Below are positions 19,408 to 27,879 of a stretch of 35,656 bases of DNA, one piece after another; the stretch's first letter is position 1; each line of letters begins with the position of its first letter. This DNA comes from Campylobacterales bacterium (GTDB taxonomy: Bacteria > Campylobacterota > Campylobacteria > Campylobacterales > QNZT01). Location: NCBI GenBank assembly GCA_027066435.1, contig JAMONX010000088.1, positions 1 to 35,656 on the forward strand. The letters run 5' to 3'. The notes below the pieces were generated by a model. It was not told the DNA's origin, ran no database searches, and was given only the letters and a program-made list of their open reading frames with translations. Made by a program: the position numbers and the translations under genes.

Positions 19408-20337
19408 CTAGTTAAAAAGCCCGTTTACACTTTCATTGTGATAAATCCGTCTAATTACTTCAGAAAAAAGATGTGAAACTGAAAGTACTGTTATCTTATC
19501 ACTTTGTCTTGAAAGTGGTATAGTATCAGTTACAACAAGTTCATCAAGACCACCTTTTTCAATCCTATCATATGCCGGACCACTCAAAATTGGATGCGTA
19601 CAAAATGCCATAGCAGAACTTGCTCCTACACCTTTTAGTGCTTCGGCTGCTTTTACCATCGTACCTGCTGTATCAATCATATCATCTATCAAGATGACAT
19701 CTTTGCCCTCTACATTTCCAATGATATTCATTACTTCACTCTCATTCGCTTTTTCTCGTCTCTTATCAACGATAACAAGATCTAACTTCATGGTTTTTGC
19801 AAAAGACCTAGCCCTTGCAACTCCTCCGATATCTGGACTAGCGACTATAGGATTTTTAAGATTTTTTCTCTCAAGATAATCTTTAAAAACAATGGAGCCA
19901 TAAAGGTTATCAACAGGAATATCAAAAAATCCTTGAATTTGACCAGCATGCAGATCAACCGTAACAACTCTGTCAATTCCCGCAGTTTCAAAAAGATTTG
20001 CAACCAGTTTTGCAGTAATAGGAACTCTAGGAGCTGCTTTTCTATCTTGCCTTGCATAACCAAAATATGGAACAATTGCAGTGATAGAGTTTGCTGAACT
20101 TCTCCTAAGTGCATCAGTCATGATTAAAAGCTCCATCAAGTTTGCATTTGCAGGAGCACAGGTAGATTGGATGATAAAAACATCTCTTCCTCTTACACTT
20201 TCTGTAATTCTAACGCCGATTTCTCCATCACTAAACCTTGTGACTGTAGCTTCTGAAAGTGGGATTGAAAGATATTTCGCAACCGATTTTGAAAATTCTA
20301 AATTTGCTGTTCCGGAAAAGACTTTGTAGCCTCTCAT
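19408..20337 (-). CDS. prs: Ribose-phosphate pyrophosphokinase Prs
   Basis: Prs makes PRPP from ribose-5-phosphate and ATP, feeding purine, pyrimidine, histidine and tryptophan synthesis. Over 309 residues it has the catalytic loop VTVDLHAGQIQGFFDIPVDN (His130), the flexible region YARQDRK and the PRPP-binding loop VILIDDMIDTAGTM (214-227). It shares a transcript with lepA. The promoter lies about 95 bases upstream, giving an unusually long leader with a hairpin. Confidence 0.97.
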   Translation of the reverse strand: MRGYKVFSGTANLEFSKSVAKYLSIPLSEATVTRFSDGEIGVRITESVRGRDVFIIQSTCAPANANLMELLIMTDALRRSSANSITAIVPYFGYARQDRKAAPRVPITAKLVANLFETAGIDRVVTVDLHAGQIQGFFDIPVDNLYGSIVFKDYLERKNLKNPIVASPDIGGVARARSFAKTMKLDLVIVDKRREKANESEVMNIIGNVEGKDVILIDDMIDTAGTMVKAAEALKGVGASSAMAFCTHPILSGPAYDRIEKGGLDELVVTDTIPLSRQSDKITVLSVSHLFSEVIRRIYHNESVNGLFN

Positions 20338-20400
20338 GCATGACCTTTGTAGTTTTTTATTTTATATTAACTAAAAATGACTTTGAGTTTTGTGGGGTGA

Positions 20401-20446
20401 GTGGAATTCAATATTTTCCACCTTTGGTTGGTATGTATTATATCAA
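20401..20446 (-). promoter_or_regulatory. prs promoter and leader hairpin
   Basis: On the minus strand TTTTGATATAAT supplies TATAAT (20437-20442). The leader of about 93 bases contains GTGGAA paired with TTCCAC (20416-20421 and 20401-20406) around a 9-base loop. The hairpin has no U-tract, so it is not a simple terminator. Confidence 0.4.
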
Positions 20447-20448
20447 AA

Positions 20449-21264
20449 TTATTGGAAGATTATAACAGTATCAACTCTATAAAAAAGTTTTAATTGTTCA
20501 TAGATATCTGGAAAATTTTTTTTAAAATCTTTTGGAGTTTCAAAAAATCGTTCACTACATACTGCAAAAAATTCTGCTTCGTTTGTTAAAGCATATGTGC
20601 CTAAAAGATTATCTTCTTTTGAAAGATTTTTTAATCTATTAAATGCAGTAGAAAAGACTTCTGACCATCTACGATAGTTTGAACTCTCCAAGATAGGTGT
20701 GCCATTTGCATATCCACTTTCAAAATCCAACTCATGAGCAAACTCATGGATTATAACATTCTCTTTTTCTCTTTGGGCTATATCTTGTTTGATATCTTGC
20801 CAAGAGAGTACAACAGTACCGTTGGCTGATTGTCCTTCTAAAATCATCGTTTCATTTTGGTGAACTCCTTCATTTTGGCTTCGTTCATCATAGATAAAAT
20901 TATTAGGATAGACAATGATGGTATTTACCTGATCTTTCTCTCCAAGGGCAAATCCAAGTTGAAGCAAACTAGCATAAAAAGCGATGATTGTTTTAATCTC
21001 ATCTGTAATTATCATTTTTGCACCAATAAACTCTTTTTGATCGATAAAAAGTAGGATTAAAAGATGCATTTTTTCTTTTAATTTAGGTGAAAGTGCTTTG
21101 TATTGAGGGATGTTTTTAAGATATTTTTTATATTTTTTTGGAAAGAGTGTTGATTTTAATTTTTTGTATTTGTGTAAGCGAGAAAAATATTTTATGCTTT
21201 GCCAAAAGAGAAAAAATAGGAGTAGGGTTAAAAGAAGTTTTATGAGTAAAAGATAATAATCCAA
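20449..21264 (-). CDS. MtfA/M90-like zinc-dependent peptidase
   Basis: This 271-residue protein has an N-terminal membrane helix (about 5-25) and the zinc-binding HEFAHELD (His173, Glu174, His177). The third ligand candidate is in NEAEFFAVCSERFFETP. This pattern matches the MtfA (DUF980, peptidase M90) family, whose E. coli member regulates glucose uptake through the repressor Mlc. E. coli MtfA lacks an anchor, so the membrane helix is a difference. The start is TTG with no clear ribosome site, and paired hairpins lie between it and rpmA. The native substrate is unknown. Confidence 0.78.
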   Translation of the reverse strand: MDYYLLLIKLLLTLLLFFLFWQSIKYFSRLHKYKKLKSTLFPKKYKKYLKNIPQYKALSPKLKEKMHLLILLFIDQKEFIGAKMIITDEIKTIIAFYASLLQLGFALGEKDQVNTIIVYPNNFIYDERSQNEGVHQNETMILEGQSANGTVVLSWQDIKQDIAQREKENVIIHEFAHELDFESGYANGTPILESSNYRRWSEVFSTAFNRLKNLSKEDNLLGTYALTNEAEFFAVCSERFFETPKDFKKNFPDIYEQLKLFYRVDTVIIFQ

Positions 21265-21274
21265 TATCGTTGTA

Positions 21275-21315
21275 GGAAGTGTTATTTTTTAAGGTGAGGC
21301 CAAAGCCCCACTTCC
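21275..21315 (-). promoter_or_regulatory. Nested, mutually exclusive hairpins after rpmA
   Basis: An outer stem GGAAGTG/CACTTCC (21275-21281 with 21309-21315) competes with an inner stem GTGAGGC/GCCCCAC (21294-21300 with 21305-21311, one G-U pair). They share bases 21309-21311. This could attenuate readthrough into the peptidase gene. No U-tract follows on the minus strand, so it is not a standard terminator. Confidence 0.3.
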
Positions 21316-21322
21316 GATTTGG

Positions 21323-21583
21323 TTATGCAGATATAGGGACTACAGAGACTTTGTTTCTCTGTTTGTCTTTCTTTTTAAATGCTACATGACCATCTACTAG
21401 AGCAAAAATTGTATGATCTTTTCCGATTCCTACATTTTCACCAACATGTACTTTTGTACCTCTTTGTCTTATTATGATATTTCCAGCTCTTACAAACTCT
21501 CCACCAAATTTTTTAACGCCTAGTCTTTGACCTCTTGAGTCTCTATTATTCTGGGTACTACCTTGACCTTTCTTATGTGCCAT
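21323..21583 (-). CDS. rpmA: 50S ribosomal protein L27
   Basis: This 86-residue protein starts [20 protein letters not shown] and has the family core [17 protein letters not shown] and [15 protein letters not shown]. Its N-terminal arm reaches the peptidyl-transferase centre. In most bacteria, including as I recall close relatives, rpmA directly follows rplU (L21) and precedes obg. Here neither is adjacent: upstream is divergent proA and downstream is a peptidase gene. It has its own strong promoter. Confidence 0.97.
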   Translation of the reverse strand: MAHKKGQGSTQNNRDSRGQRLGVKKFGGEFVRAGNIIIRQRGTKVHVGENVGIGKDHTIFALVDGHVAFKKKDKQRNKVSVVPISA

Positions 21584-21620
21584 TAGAAAATCCTTCTATA
21601 TTTGATTAAAATTTTCGCAG

Positions 21621-21649
21621 ATTATAGCAGGTTTGACTTAAGTTCTCAA
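21621..21649 (-). promoter_or_regulatory. Strong sigma70-type promoter of rpmA
   Basis: On the minus strand TTGAGA (21644-21649) and TATAAT (21621-21626) are exactly 17 bases apart, with a TGN extension before the -10. This is the best full consensus in the window and fits a ribosomal protein gene standing alone. Confidence 0.7.
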
Positions 21650-21655
21650 TAATTT

Positions 21656-21665
21656 TTGATATAAT
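21656..21665 (+). promoter_or_regulatory. proA promoter
   Basis: TTTTTGATATAAT provides TATAAT at 21660-21665, 21 bases before ATG. AGAGGAG (21675-21681) is the ribosome site. It is back-to-back with the rpmA promoter. Confidence 0.6.
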
Positions 21666-21686
21666 TTTAGAAATAGAGGAGTTTTT

Positions 21687-22922
21687 ATGGAGTTACATTT
21701 ACAAAAGGCTAAAAATGCGAGTGCAATTTGTACATCTTTGGAGCCAAGTCTTAAGAATGAAGTGTTGCTTCATATGGCAAAAGCTTTAAAGAAAAATTCT
21801 GAGTTTATACAAAGAGAAAACAAGAAAGATATGGCTTATGCAAAAAAGCATAACCTCTCATCAGCCTTGCAAGATAGGTTGCTTTTGAATGAAAAGAGAA
21901 TTACTGCTATGGCTGACTCTATTGTAGATATTGCGGCTTTAAAAGAGCCGGTAAATAGAGTTTTAGAGGGGTGGAAAGTTGATAGTGGCTTAAATATTCA
22001 AAAAGTGACAGTTCCTATCGGGGTGATTGGTATCATATATGAGAGTCGTCCAAATGTTACAAGTGACACGGCAGCTTTATGTTTTAAAAGTTCAAATGTT
22101 TGTATTTTAAAGGGTGGTAAAGAGGCACAAAATTCAAATGTAGCAATTGCCAAGATTTTACAAGATGTTTTGGAAGCAAATGATTTACCAAAAGATATCA
22201 TATCACTGCTCCCTGACTCATCAAGAGAGGGAGTAGCAAATCTGATAAAACAGGACAAATATGTAGATTTGATAATTCCAAGAGGAGGAGAAGCTCTCAT
22301 AAAGTTTGTAAGTGAAAATGCATCTGTGCCTGTAGTAAAGCATGATAAAGGGCTTTGTCATACATATATAGATGAAGATGCAGATTTTGAAAAGGCTGTA
22401 AAAGTCACTATAAATGCAAAATGTAGGCGAGTTGGAATTTGTGGTGCTTTAGAGACACTTCTAGTAAATAAAAAGATAGCATCTACAATTCTTCCAATCT
22501 TAAAGAGAGAATTTGACAAATATGGGACAGAGCTAAGAGGATGCAAAGAGAGTCAAAAAATTATAGAAGTAGTAGATGCAAAAGAGAGTGATTACCAGAG
22601 TGAATATTTAGATAATATATTGTCTATAAAAATTGTAAAAGATATAAAAGAAGCTCTTTCTCATATCCAATTATACGGTTCAGGTCATTCAGATGCAATT
22701 ATCACTGAAAACTATACAGTTGCAGAGGAGTTTTTAAATGGTGTAGACTCAGCTTGTGTCTATCTAAATGCTAGTACACAATTTACAGATGGTGGAGAGT
22801 TTGGTTTTGGAGCAGAGGTTGGAATCAGTACAAATAAATTGCACGCTAGGGGTCCTATGGGAATCAATGACTTGACAACTTACAAATATAAAGTTTATGG
22901 AAATGGACAAATAAGAGCTTGA
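21687..22922 (+). CDS. proA: Gamma-glutamyl phosphate reductase ProA
   Basis: ProA reduces gamma-glutamyl phosphate to glutamate semialdehyde with NADPH, the second step of proline synthesis. The 411-residue aldehyde-dehydrogenase fold has the PIGVIGIIYESRPNVTSD signature, LKGGKEAQNSN and the active-site Cys in RVGICGALET. The length is normal. proB, encoding the kinase for the previous step, is not next to it. The following ABC ATPase start overlaps its stop codon. Confidence 0.96.
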   Translation: MELHLQKAKNASAICTSLEPSLKNEVLLHMAKALKKNSEFIQRENKKDMAYAKKHNLSSALQDRLLLNEKRITAMADSIVDIAALKEPVNRVLEGWKVDSGLNIQKVTVPIGVIGIIYESRPNVTSDTAALCFKSSNVCILKGGKEAQNSNVAIAKILQDVLEANDLPKDIISLLPDSSREGVANLIKQDKYVDLIIPRGGEALIKFVSENASVPVVKHDKGLCHTYIDEDADFEKAVKVTINAKCRRVGICGALETLLVNKKIASTILPILKREFDKYGTELRGCKESQKIIEVVDAKESDYQSEYLDNILSIKIVKDIKEALSHIQLYGSGHSDAIITENYTVAEEFLNGVDSACVYLNASTQFTDGGEFGFGAEVGISTNKLHARGPMGINDLTTYKYKVYGNGQIRA

Positions 22923-23491
22923 TTGTTTTAGAGATAGAAAATCTAACTTTTGGATACAAAAACTCACCTCTTTTATATGATGATTTTTCGCTTATTTTAA
23001 AAAAAGGGGAGGTCATCTCGATAGTTGGGGCTAGTGGGAGTGGTAAAAGTACACTTTTTGAACTTATAACTGGGATGCTAAAACCAAAACAAGGAGAGAT
23101 TAAAAAAGGTAAAATCGCTCAAATTTACCAAGACCCATATAGCTCTTTTCATCCATCTTACTCTATTATTTCTCAAATAAAAGAGGTAGCCTCAATTCAA
23201 GGTATAAGTTTATATTTGAAAAAATTAGATATTGATGAAGAGTTATTGCACAAAAAACCGCACGAGCTTAGTGGTGGACAACTTCAAAGGTGTTCAATTC
23301 TTAGAGCACTTTTGCTAAAACCTGAGCTTATTTTAGCAGATGAACCAACTTCTGCACTTGATAATATCGTTCAGTTAGATGTTATGAAACTGTTAATGCA
23401 ATTTTTGGATAGAGTAGGGATACTACTCATAACTCATGATGATGATTTAGCTTCATGGGCCAGTGATAAAATTATTAAACTTACTCCTTGA
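22919..23491 (+). CDS. Orphan ABC transporter ATP-binding subunit
   Basis: This 190-residue ABC ATPase has Walker [10 protein letters not shown] (37-45), a Q-loop in [11 protein letters not shown], signature LSGGQ (117-121), Walker B LILADEP (137-143) and the switch His in LITHDDD. The QDPYSS loop and signature resemble dipeptide/nickel (DppF/NikE-like) ATPases, but it is about 60-80 residues shorter than those and lacks their C-terminal extension. No permease or binding protein is adjacent. It starts at TTG overlapping the proA stop, and its 3' end overlaps the convergent murA by 11 bases. The substrate is unknown. Confidence 0.8.
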   Translation: MIVLEIENLTFGYKNSPLLYDDFSLILKKGEVISIVGASGSGKSTLFELITGMLKPKQGEIKKGKIAQIYQDPYSSFHPSYSIISQIKEVASIQGISLYLKKLDIDEELLHKKPHELSGGQLQRCSILRALLLKPELILADEPTSALDNIVQLDVMKLLMQFLDRVGILLITHDDDLASWASDKIIKLTP

Positions 23492-24746
23492 GCCTTTTTA
23501 CTTTGGCTCCTAGTTGTTGTAATTTTTTCTCTAATCCTACATAACCACGATCAAGGTGGTAAATTCTATGAACTCTAGTTGTTCCATTTGCTACAAGGGC
23601 AGCCAAAACCAATGCACTACTAGCTCTTAAATCAGTTGCCATAACATCTGCTCCATTAAGGTTGCTTTTGCCCTCAACTGTTGCTGTATAGTTACTTAAG
23701 ATTATATTTGCACCCATTCTTATAAGTTCACTCACATGCATAAAACGATTTTCAAAAAGCTTCTCTTCTATCAAGCTAGCTCCCTGGGCTCTTAGAGCTA
23801 AAGCCATAAACTGTGCTTGCATATCTGTTGGAAAACCTGGGTATTCGCTTGTTGTTATCTTTGCTCCTTTTACCTTTGAAGCTGGTTTTATAGTTATAGA
23901 GTCTTCACTTAAATCAAAATCAAATCCCATCTCTTGTAGTTTTAATATGATTGCAAAAAGATGTGTATGATTTACACTTTTTAAGGTAATTTCACTGTTT
24001 GTAATAGCCCCTGCACAAAGATATGTTCCTGCTTCTATTCGATCGGGGATAACTTTGATAGGTTTTTTTGCTGTTATTAGTTTTTGACCTGTTCCTTGGA
24101 TTATGAGTTCATCGCTTCCTATTCCTTCTATTTTTATGCCATTGTCATTTAAAACTTGACAAAGCTGTACAACTTCAGGCTCTTTAGCAGCATTTATGAT
24201 TTTACTTTCTCCATGGGCTAGGGCGGCTGCCATCACGATATTTTCAGTTCCTGTTACAGTGATTTTATCAAAAACAATTGTTGCTCCTTTTAAACCCTCT
24301 GGTGCAGTTGCTCTGATATAACCTTGCTCAATTATTATTTCAGCTCCCATCATCTCCAAAGCTTTAAGATGCAAGTCAATAGGTCTTTGTCCTATAGCAC
24401 AACCTCCAGGAAGTGATACTTCACACTGACCAAATCTAGCAAGAAGAGGTCCAAGAGTTAAGATAGATGCTCTCATTTTTCGTACTATATCATAAATTGC
24501 TCTGGTGTTTGTGATATAGTGTGAGTTTATCTTTGCAGTGTTCTCTTCATAAGAGTAACTTGCCCCAAGATTTTCAAGTAATCTAAGCATCGTAAAAACA
24601 TCGTTTACTCTTGGTAAATTTTCAATCGTAACTTCGTTTTCAAAAAGAATTGTAGCAGCAAGAAGTGGAAGAGCTGCATTTTTAGCACCGTCAATCGTAA
24701 TTTCACCGCTTAATTTATTTCCACCTTCAATCTCTAAATAATCCAT
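23481..24746 (-). CDS. murA: UDP-GlcNAc enolpyruvyl transferase MurA
   Basis: MurA adds enolpyruvate to UDP-GlcNAc, the first committed peptidoglycan step and the target of fosfomycin. The protein shows [13 protein letters not shown], the catalytic Cys116 in [11 protein letters not shown] and [14 protein letters not shown] chose ATG 24746 (421 residues, MDYLEIEGG). An in-frame ATG at 24773 would add nine residues, but it overlaps the -10 box at 24772-24777 and so would lie outside the transcript. The chosen start also matches the usual MurA N-terminus. The Cys is retained, so fosfomycin sensitivity is expected at the target level. Confidence 0.95.
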   Translation of the reverse strand: MDYLEIEGGNKLSGEITIDGAKNAALPLLAATILFENEVTIENLPRVNDVFTMLRLLENLGASYSYEENTAKINSHYITNTRAIYDIVRKMRASILTLGPLLARFGQCEVSLPGGCAIGQRPIDLHLKALEMMGAEIIIEQGYIRATAPEGLKGATIVFDKITVTGTENIVMAAALAHGESKIINAAKEPEVVQLCQVLNDNGIKIEGIGSDELIIQGTGQKLITAKKPIKVIPDRIEAGTYLCAGAITNSEITLKSVNHTHLFAIILKLQEMGFDFDLSEDSITIKPASKVKGAKITTSEYPGFPTDMQAQFMALALRAQGASLIEEKLFENRFMHVSELIRMGANIILSNYTATVEGKSNLNGADVMATDLRASSALVLAALVANGTTRVHRIYHLDRGYVGLEKKLQQLGAKVKRLKE

Positions 24747-24771
24747 ATAGCTACCCTTTGTATTTATCCCC

Positions 24772-24780
24772 ATTATACCA
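24772..24780 (-). promoter_or_regulatory. murA promoter
   Basis: On the minus strand TTGGTATAAT gives TATAAT (24772-24777) with a TGN extension, 25 bases before ATG 24746. AAAGGG lies between. Confidence 0.55.
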
Positions 24781-24855
24781 ATTTATTTAAAAATTAAAAA
24801 AAATTATTTAAAAGACGATGATACATCAAGTATATCAAATTTTAGGAGCTTCATT

Positions 24856-26976
24856 TTGAATAAATTTATTGATTTTATTTTACGAGAGAAAAGGACTCAA
24901 AGTGAAAGTTTAATTAAATATAGAACAAAATTTATGAATTTAATAGGATTGACAACAGCAATAATTGTCTTTTTTATGAGTTTTGTACGACTTTATACAG
25001 AAGAATATTTTATGGTTACTATAAATTTGCTAGCATCTGCAATAATTTTCTATATGATTTATCTAATCAAAATAAAACCTGTTTATTTAAAAAGAGCTAT
25101 ACAGGTTTTTGTATCACTTATTTTTATTTTTTCATTTATACTTATTAAAAATGTTCATTATGATTCAAAAATAGCACTCCCTTTTATGTTCTTATCTGCA
25201 GCAATGTTTTTGCAGGGTAAAAAAGCAGGATTATTTTGGTTTATTGCATTTATAGTTGTCTCTTTTATCCTATATTTTACCTCTATAACAGATGGTGGAT
25301 TTAGCTCCAAAACACTTATTATGATGTTGGTTTTTTTTACGATTCATTATGCTATTCTTCTTGTGTATGAAAATCAACAAAATGAGAGTAGTGAGGAACT
25401 TGAAAATATAAATAAAAATTTAGATCAAACGATTAAAGAGAGGACAAAAGAGTTAAATGACCAAAAAGAGGCTTTTGAAATACTCTACAATAAATCATCA
25501 GATGGTGTTTTATTAATTCAAGATGGAAAAATAGTTGATTGTAATGAATCAGTTATCAAAATGTTAAAATATAATTCAAAAGATGAACTTTTAAATAAAT
25601 ATCCTTCAGAACTTTCTCCCAAAACTCAATCAGGCAAAAAAGATTCTTTTGAAAAATCAGAAGCTATGATGAAACAATGTTTACAAAAAGGTACACATAC
25701 TTTTGAGTGGAAGCATCAAAAGTTTGATGGTGAAGTATTTTGGTGTGATATTCTTTTAACAAGGTTAATGCTTCAAGATAAAGTAACAATTCATGCAGTT
25801 TTAAGAGATATAAGTGAAAGAAAAGTACTTGAAAAAGAGATACAAAGTCAAGCTTTTAGACTTGAAGAGTTTAATGCAACCCTTGAGGAAAAAGTTAAAT
25901 TACAAGTTGCAAAAATTCAAGAGTCGTTGGATAATTTTAAAATCTTAATTGACTCAACAATTGAGGGTATTATAGTTTATGATAATAATTCAGGAGTAAT
26001 TGATTGTAATCAAGCTGGTCTTAAATTATTTAAATATACTCAAGATGAAATTGTAGGAAAAAGTATTAATCAACTTATTCATAAAGATGATATAAATCAA
26101 GTTTTATCAAAATTGGAAAAAGAAAATATAGCACCTTATGAAGTAAAAGCGATTGATAGCTTAGATGCATCAATACCAATACTTATAAGTGGTACAAATA
26201 TACATTATAATGGTGTACCAGTTCAAATAATTACTATAGTTGACTTAAGTGAACTTAAACAAAAAGATAAACTTTTGCAACAACAATCCCGTCATGCAAC
26301 TATGGGTGAGATGATTGGAATGATAGCTCATCAATGGAGACAACCTCTTGCTGCAATTACAGGGAGTACTGGTGTAATTAAGTTGGACCTTGTGATGGGT
26401 AACTATGATGAAAAGTTATTTGAAACTCAAATAGACAAAATTACTGAACAGACACAGTTTTTATCTTCTACAATTGATGATTTTCGAGATTTCTTTAAAG
26501 AAAATAAGAAAAAAACTTATACAACATTAGAAAATATCACAGAAAGTGCACTTAAAATAATTGGACCAACTCTAGAAAATAAAAAAATAGAAATTATTAA
26601 AAGATATGAATCTACTGGTGAATTAAATACTTATACAAATGAACTTAAACAAGTTGTATTAAATCTTTTGAAAAATGCACAAGATGCAATGTTAGAAAAT
26701 GGTGTGAATGAGCCAAAAATTGAAATAGCTACTTATAGCAATAAAAAACAATTTATATTAGAAATTAGTGATAATGGTGGTGGTATACCTGCTGATGTTA
26801 TTGATAGTATATTTGAACCATATTTTACAACTAGAGAAAAAAAAGATGGTACAGGGCTTGGACTCTATATGTCAAAAACAATTGTAGATGAGCATTGTGG
26901 TGGAAGTATTACAGTCTCAAACACTGAAGTAGGGGCAAAATTTAAAATTGTATTGGAGGATAATATGGATGAATAA
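24856..26976 (+). CDS. Membrane PAS-sensor histidine kinase
   Basis: This 706-residue protein has five or six N-terminal membrane helices (about 28-170), a coiled coil (175-210), two PAS domains (about 205-325 and 360-470), a second coiled coil between them, and a kinase core. The core has phospho-acceptor His492 in MIAHQWRQPLAAI, N-box Asn607, G1 DNGGGI (639-644) and G2 GTGLGL (665-670). The HQWRQP H-box is common in Campylobacterota kinases of this kind. The start is TTG with TAGGAG upstream. It overlaps the next gene, its probable partner, by 8 bases. The signal is unknown; PAS domains suggest redox, oxygen or a small ligand. Confidence 0.9.
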   Translation: MNKFIDFILREKRTQSESLIKYRTKFMNLIGLTTAIIVFFMSFVRLYTEEYFMVTINLLASAIIFYMIYLIKIKPVYLKRAIQVFVSLIFIFSFILIKNVHYDSKIALPFMFLSAAMFLQGKKAGLFWFIAFIVVSFILYFTSITDGGFSSKTLIMMLVFFTIHYAILLVYENQQNESSEELENINKNLDQTIKERTKELNDQKEAFEILYNKSSDGVLLIQDGKIVDCNESVIKMLKYNSKDELLNKYPSELSPKTQSGKKDSFEKSEAMMKQCLQKGTHTFEWKHQKFDGEVFWCDILLTRLMLQDKVTIHAVLRDISERKVLEKEIQSQAFRLEEFNATLEEKVKLQVAKIQESLDNFKILIDSTIEGIIVYDNNSGVIDCNQAGLKLFKYTQDEIVGKSINQLIHKDDINQVLSKLEKENIAPYEVKAIDSLDASIPILISGTNIHYNGVPVQIITIVDLSELKQKDKLLQQQSRHATMGEMIGMIAHQWRQPLAAITGSTGVIKLDLVMGNYDEKLFETQIDKITEQTQFLSSTIDDFRDFFKENKKKTYTTLENITESALKIIGPTLENKKIEIIKRYESTGELNTYTNELKQVVLNLLKNAQDAMLENGVNEPKIEIATYSNKKQFILEISDNGGGIPADVIDSIFEPYFTTREKKDGTGLGLYMSKTIVDEHCGGSITVSNTEVGAKFKIVLEDNMDE

Positions 26977-27394
26977 AAATATAATTAATAAGTTATTATC
27001 TTTAAGTGAGTCAATTCATCTATTATATGTTGAAGATAATATAAATATAAGAGAGACAACTGGAGCTATTTTGAAGAGATTTTTTCAAAACCTTTATATT
27101 GCAGATGATGGAGAAGAGGGCTTAAAACTATTTCGTGAAAACTCTATTGATCTTGTTATTACTGATATTAATATGCCAAACATGGATGGGTTGCAAATGT
27201 CTCAAGAGATTAAAAAGATTAATAGTGATATTGAAATCATTATCACTTCCGCATTTAATGAAGAAGAGTATATGAAAAAGAGTCAAAAAATAGGAATAAA
27301 TACCTACCTTTACAAACCTCTTGAGTTAGAACAACTTATAGATACTCTTTCTAAAACATTGCAAGAGATGAAAGAGAGAGAAGTTTTAGCATAG
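26969..27394 (+). CDS. Response regulator, single receiver domain
   Basis: This is a 141-residue receiver. The acidic VEDN pair is at 21-23, the phospho-acceptor is Asp66 (VITDINMPNMDG), and it has the switch Ser/Thr in IIITSAF and Lys in YLYKPLE. There is no DNA-binding output, so it probably acts by protein contact or passes phosphate on. I chose ATG 26969, which has GGAGGA (26955-26960) at 8 bases. A longer frame from 26948 adds seven unlikely residues. It overlaps the kinase gene by 8 bases. Its stop codon directly abuts the 3' end of the convergent tRNA-Leu gene. Confidence 0.88.
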   Translation: MNKNIINKLLSLSESIHLLYVEDNINIRETTGAILKRFFQNLYIADDGEEGLKLFRENSIDLVITDINMPNMDGLQMSQEIKKINSDIEIIITSAFNEEEYMKKSQKIGINTYLYKPLELEQLIDTLSKTLQEMKEREVLA

Positions 27395-27481
27395 TGGTAC
27401 CGAGGGCCGGAATCGAACCGGCACGGGCTTACGCCCACCAGATTTTGAATCTGGCGTGTCTACCAGTTTCACCACCCCGGC
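27395..27481 (-). tRNA. tRNA-Leu (anticodon CAA)
   Basis: On the minus strand an 87-base cloverleaf starts GCCGGGG and ends with an encoded CCA. The anticodon stem CCAGA/TCTGG holds the loop TTCAAAA, giving anticodon CAA for UUG codons. A long variable arm with GGGC..GCCC pairing marks a class II tRNA. The T arm reads GCCGGTTCGATTCCGGC. Acceptor pairs include two G-U. The gene touches the stop codon of the convergent regulator gene. Confidence 0.95.
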
Positions 27482-27509
27482 AAGTGTTAGGTTTTTAACT
27501 TCAACCCAG

Positions 27510-27515
27510 ATTATA
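27510..27515 (-). promoter_or_regulatory. -10 box of tRNA-Leu
   Basis: Minus-strand TATAAT lies 28 bases before the tRNA 5' end. No clear -35 is seen at 17 bases. It separates the tRNA from the upstream HU gene. Confidence 0.45.
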
Positions 27516-27560
27516 CAACATAATCACATAATCTAGGATCAAGAGCCTAAATTAAAGGTA

Positions 27561-27839
27561 TTAACCTTTAGCTACTGCTTCTTTAAGTTTTTTACCAACT
27601 TTAAATTTTACAGCTGTTGTTGCTGGTACATCTACAATTTTGCTAGTTCCAGGAACTCTTGCAGTTCTCGCAGCTCTTGGTGCTGTTGAAAAAGTACCAA
27701 AACCTATAAAGCTAACAGTTTTTCTCTCTACAAGCGCACCTTCAATTACCTCAAGGGCTGCATCGATAGTTGTAGTTGTATCTTTTTTAGATAAACCAGT
27801 TTTCTCAGAAATCGCTTGAATTAATTCAGCTTTTTTCAT
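27561..27839 (-). CDS. hup: DNA-binding protein HU
   Basis: This 92-residue HU/IHF-family protein has KKAELIQAISEKTGLSKKD at the start, the VSFIGFGTFSTAPRAARTAR beta-arm region and VPGTSKIVDVPATTAVKFK at the tip. It bends and compacts DNA in the nucleoid. AAGGAAGG precedes the ATG, and a probable -10 (TAGTAT, 27874-27879 on the minus strand) lies about 35 bases upstream. It is divergent from flgL. Confidence 0.95.
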   Translation of the reverse strand: MKKAELIQAISEKTGLSKKDTTTTIDAALEVIEGALVERKTVSFIGFGTFSTAPRAARTARVPGTSKIVDVPATTAVKFKVGKKLKEAVAKG

Positions 27840-27873
27840 AGTTACCTTCCTTATATTGTGAAATTACGGGGTA

Positions 27874-27879
27874 ATACTA
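27874..27879 (-). promoter_or_regulatory. Probable -10 box of the HU gene
   Basis: Minus-strand TAGTAT in a TGTAGTAT context, about 35 bases before the HU start. There is no clear -35, so this is weak evidence. Confidence 0.3.

Noticed and set aside
26948-26968. Upstream start for the response regulator
   Set aside because: It would add seven atypical residues and destroy the well-spaced GGAGGA site that serves ATG 26969.
27395-27481. tRNA-Leu as an integration site
   Set aside because: No integrase, repeat of the tRNA end or foreign block lies next to it; both neighbours are ordinary genes.
27555-27570. Terminator of the HU gene
   Set aside because: TAAAGGT/ACCTTTA pairs perfectly but overlaps the stop codon and has no U-tract after it.
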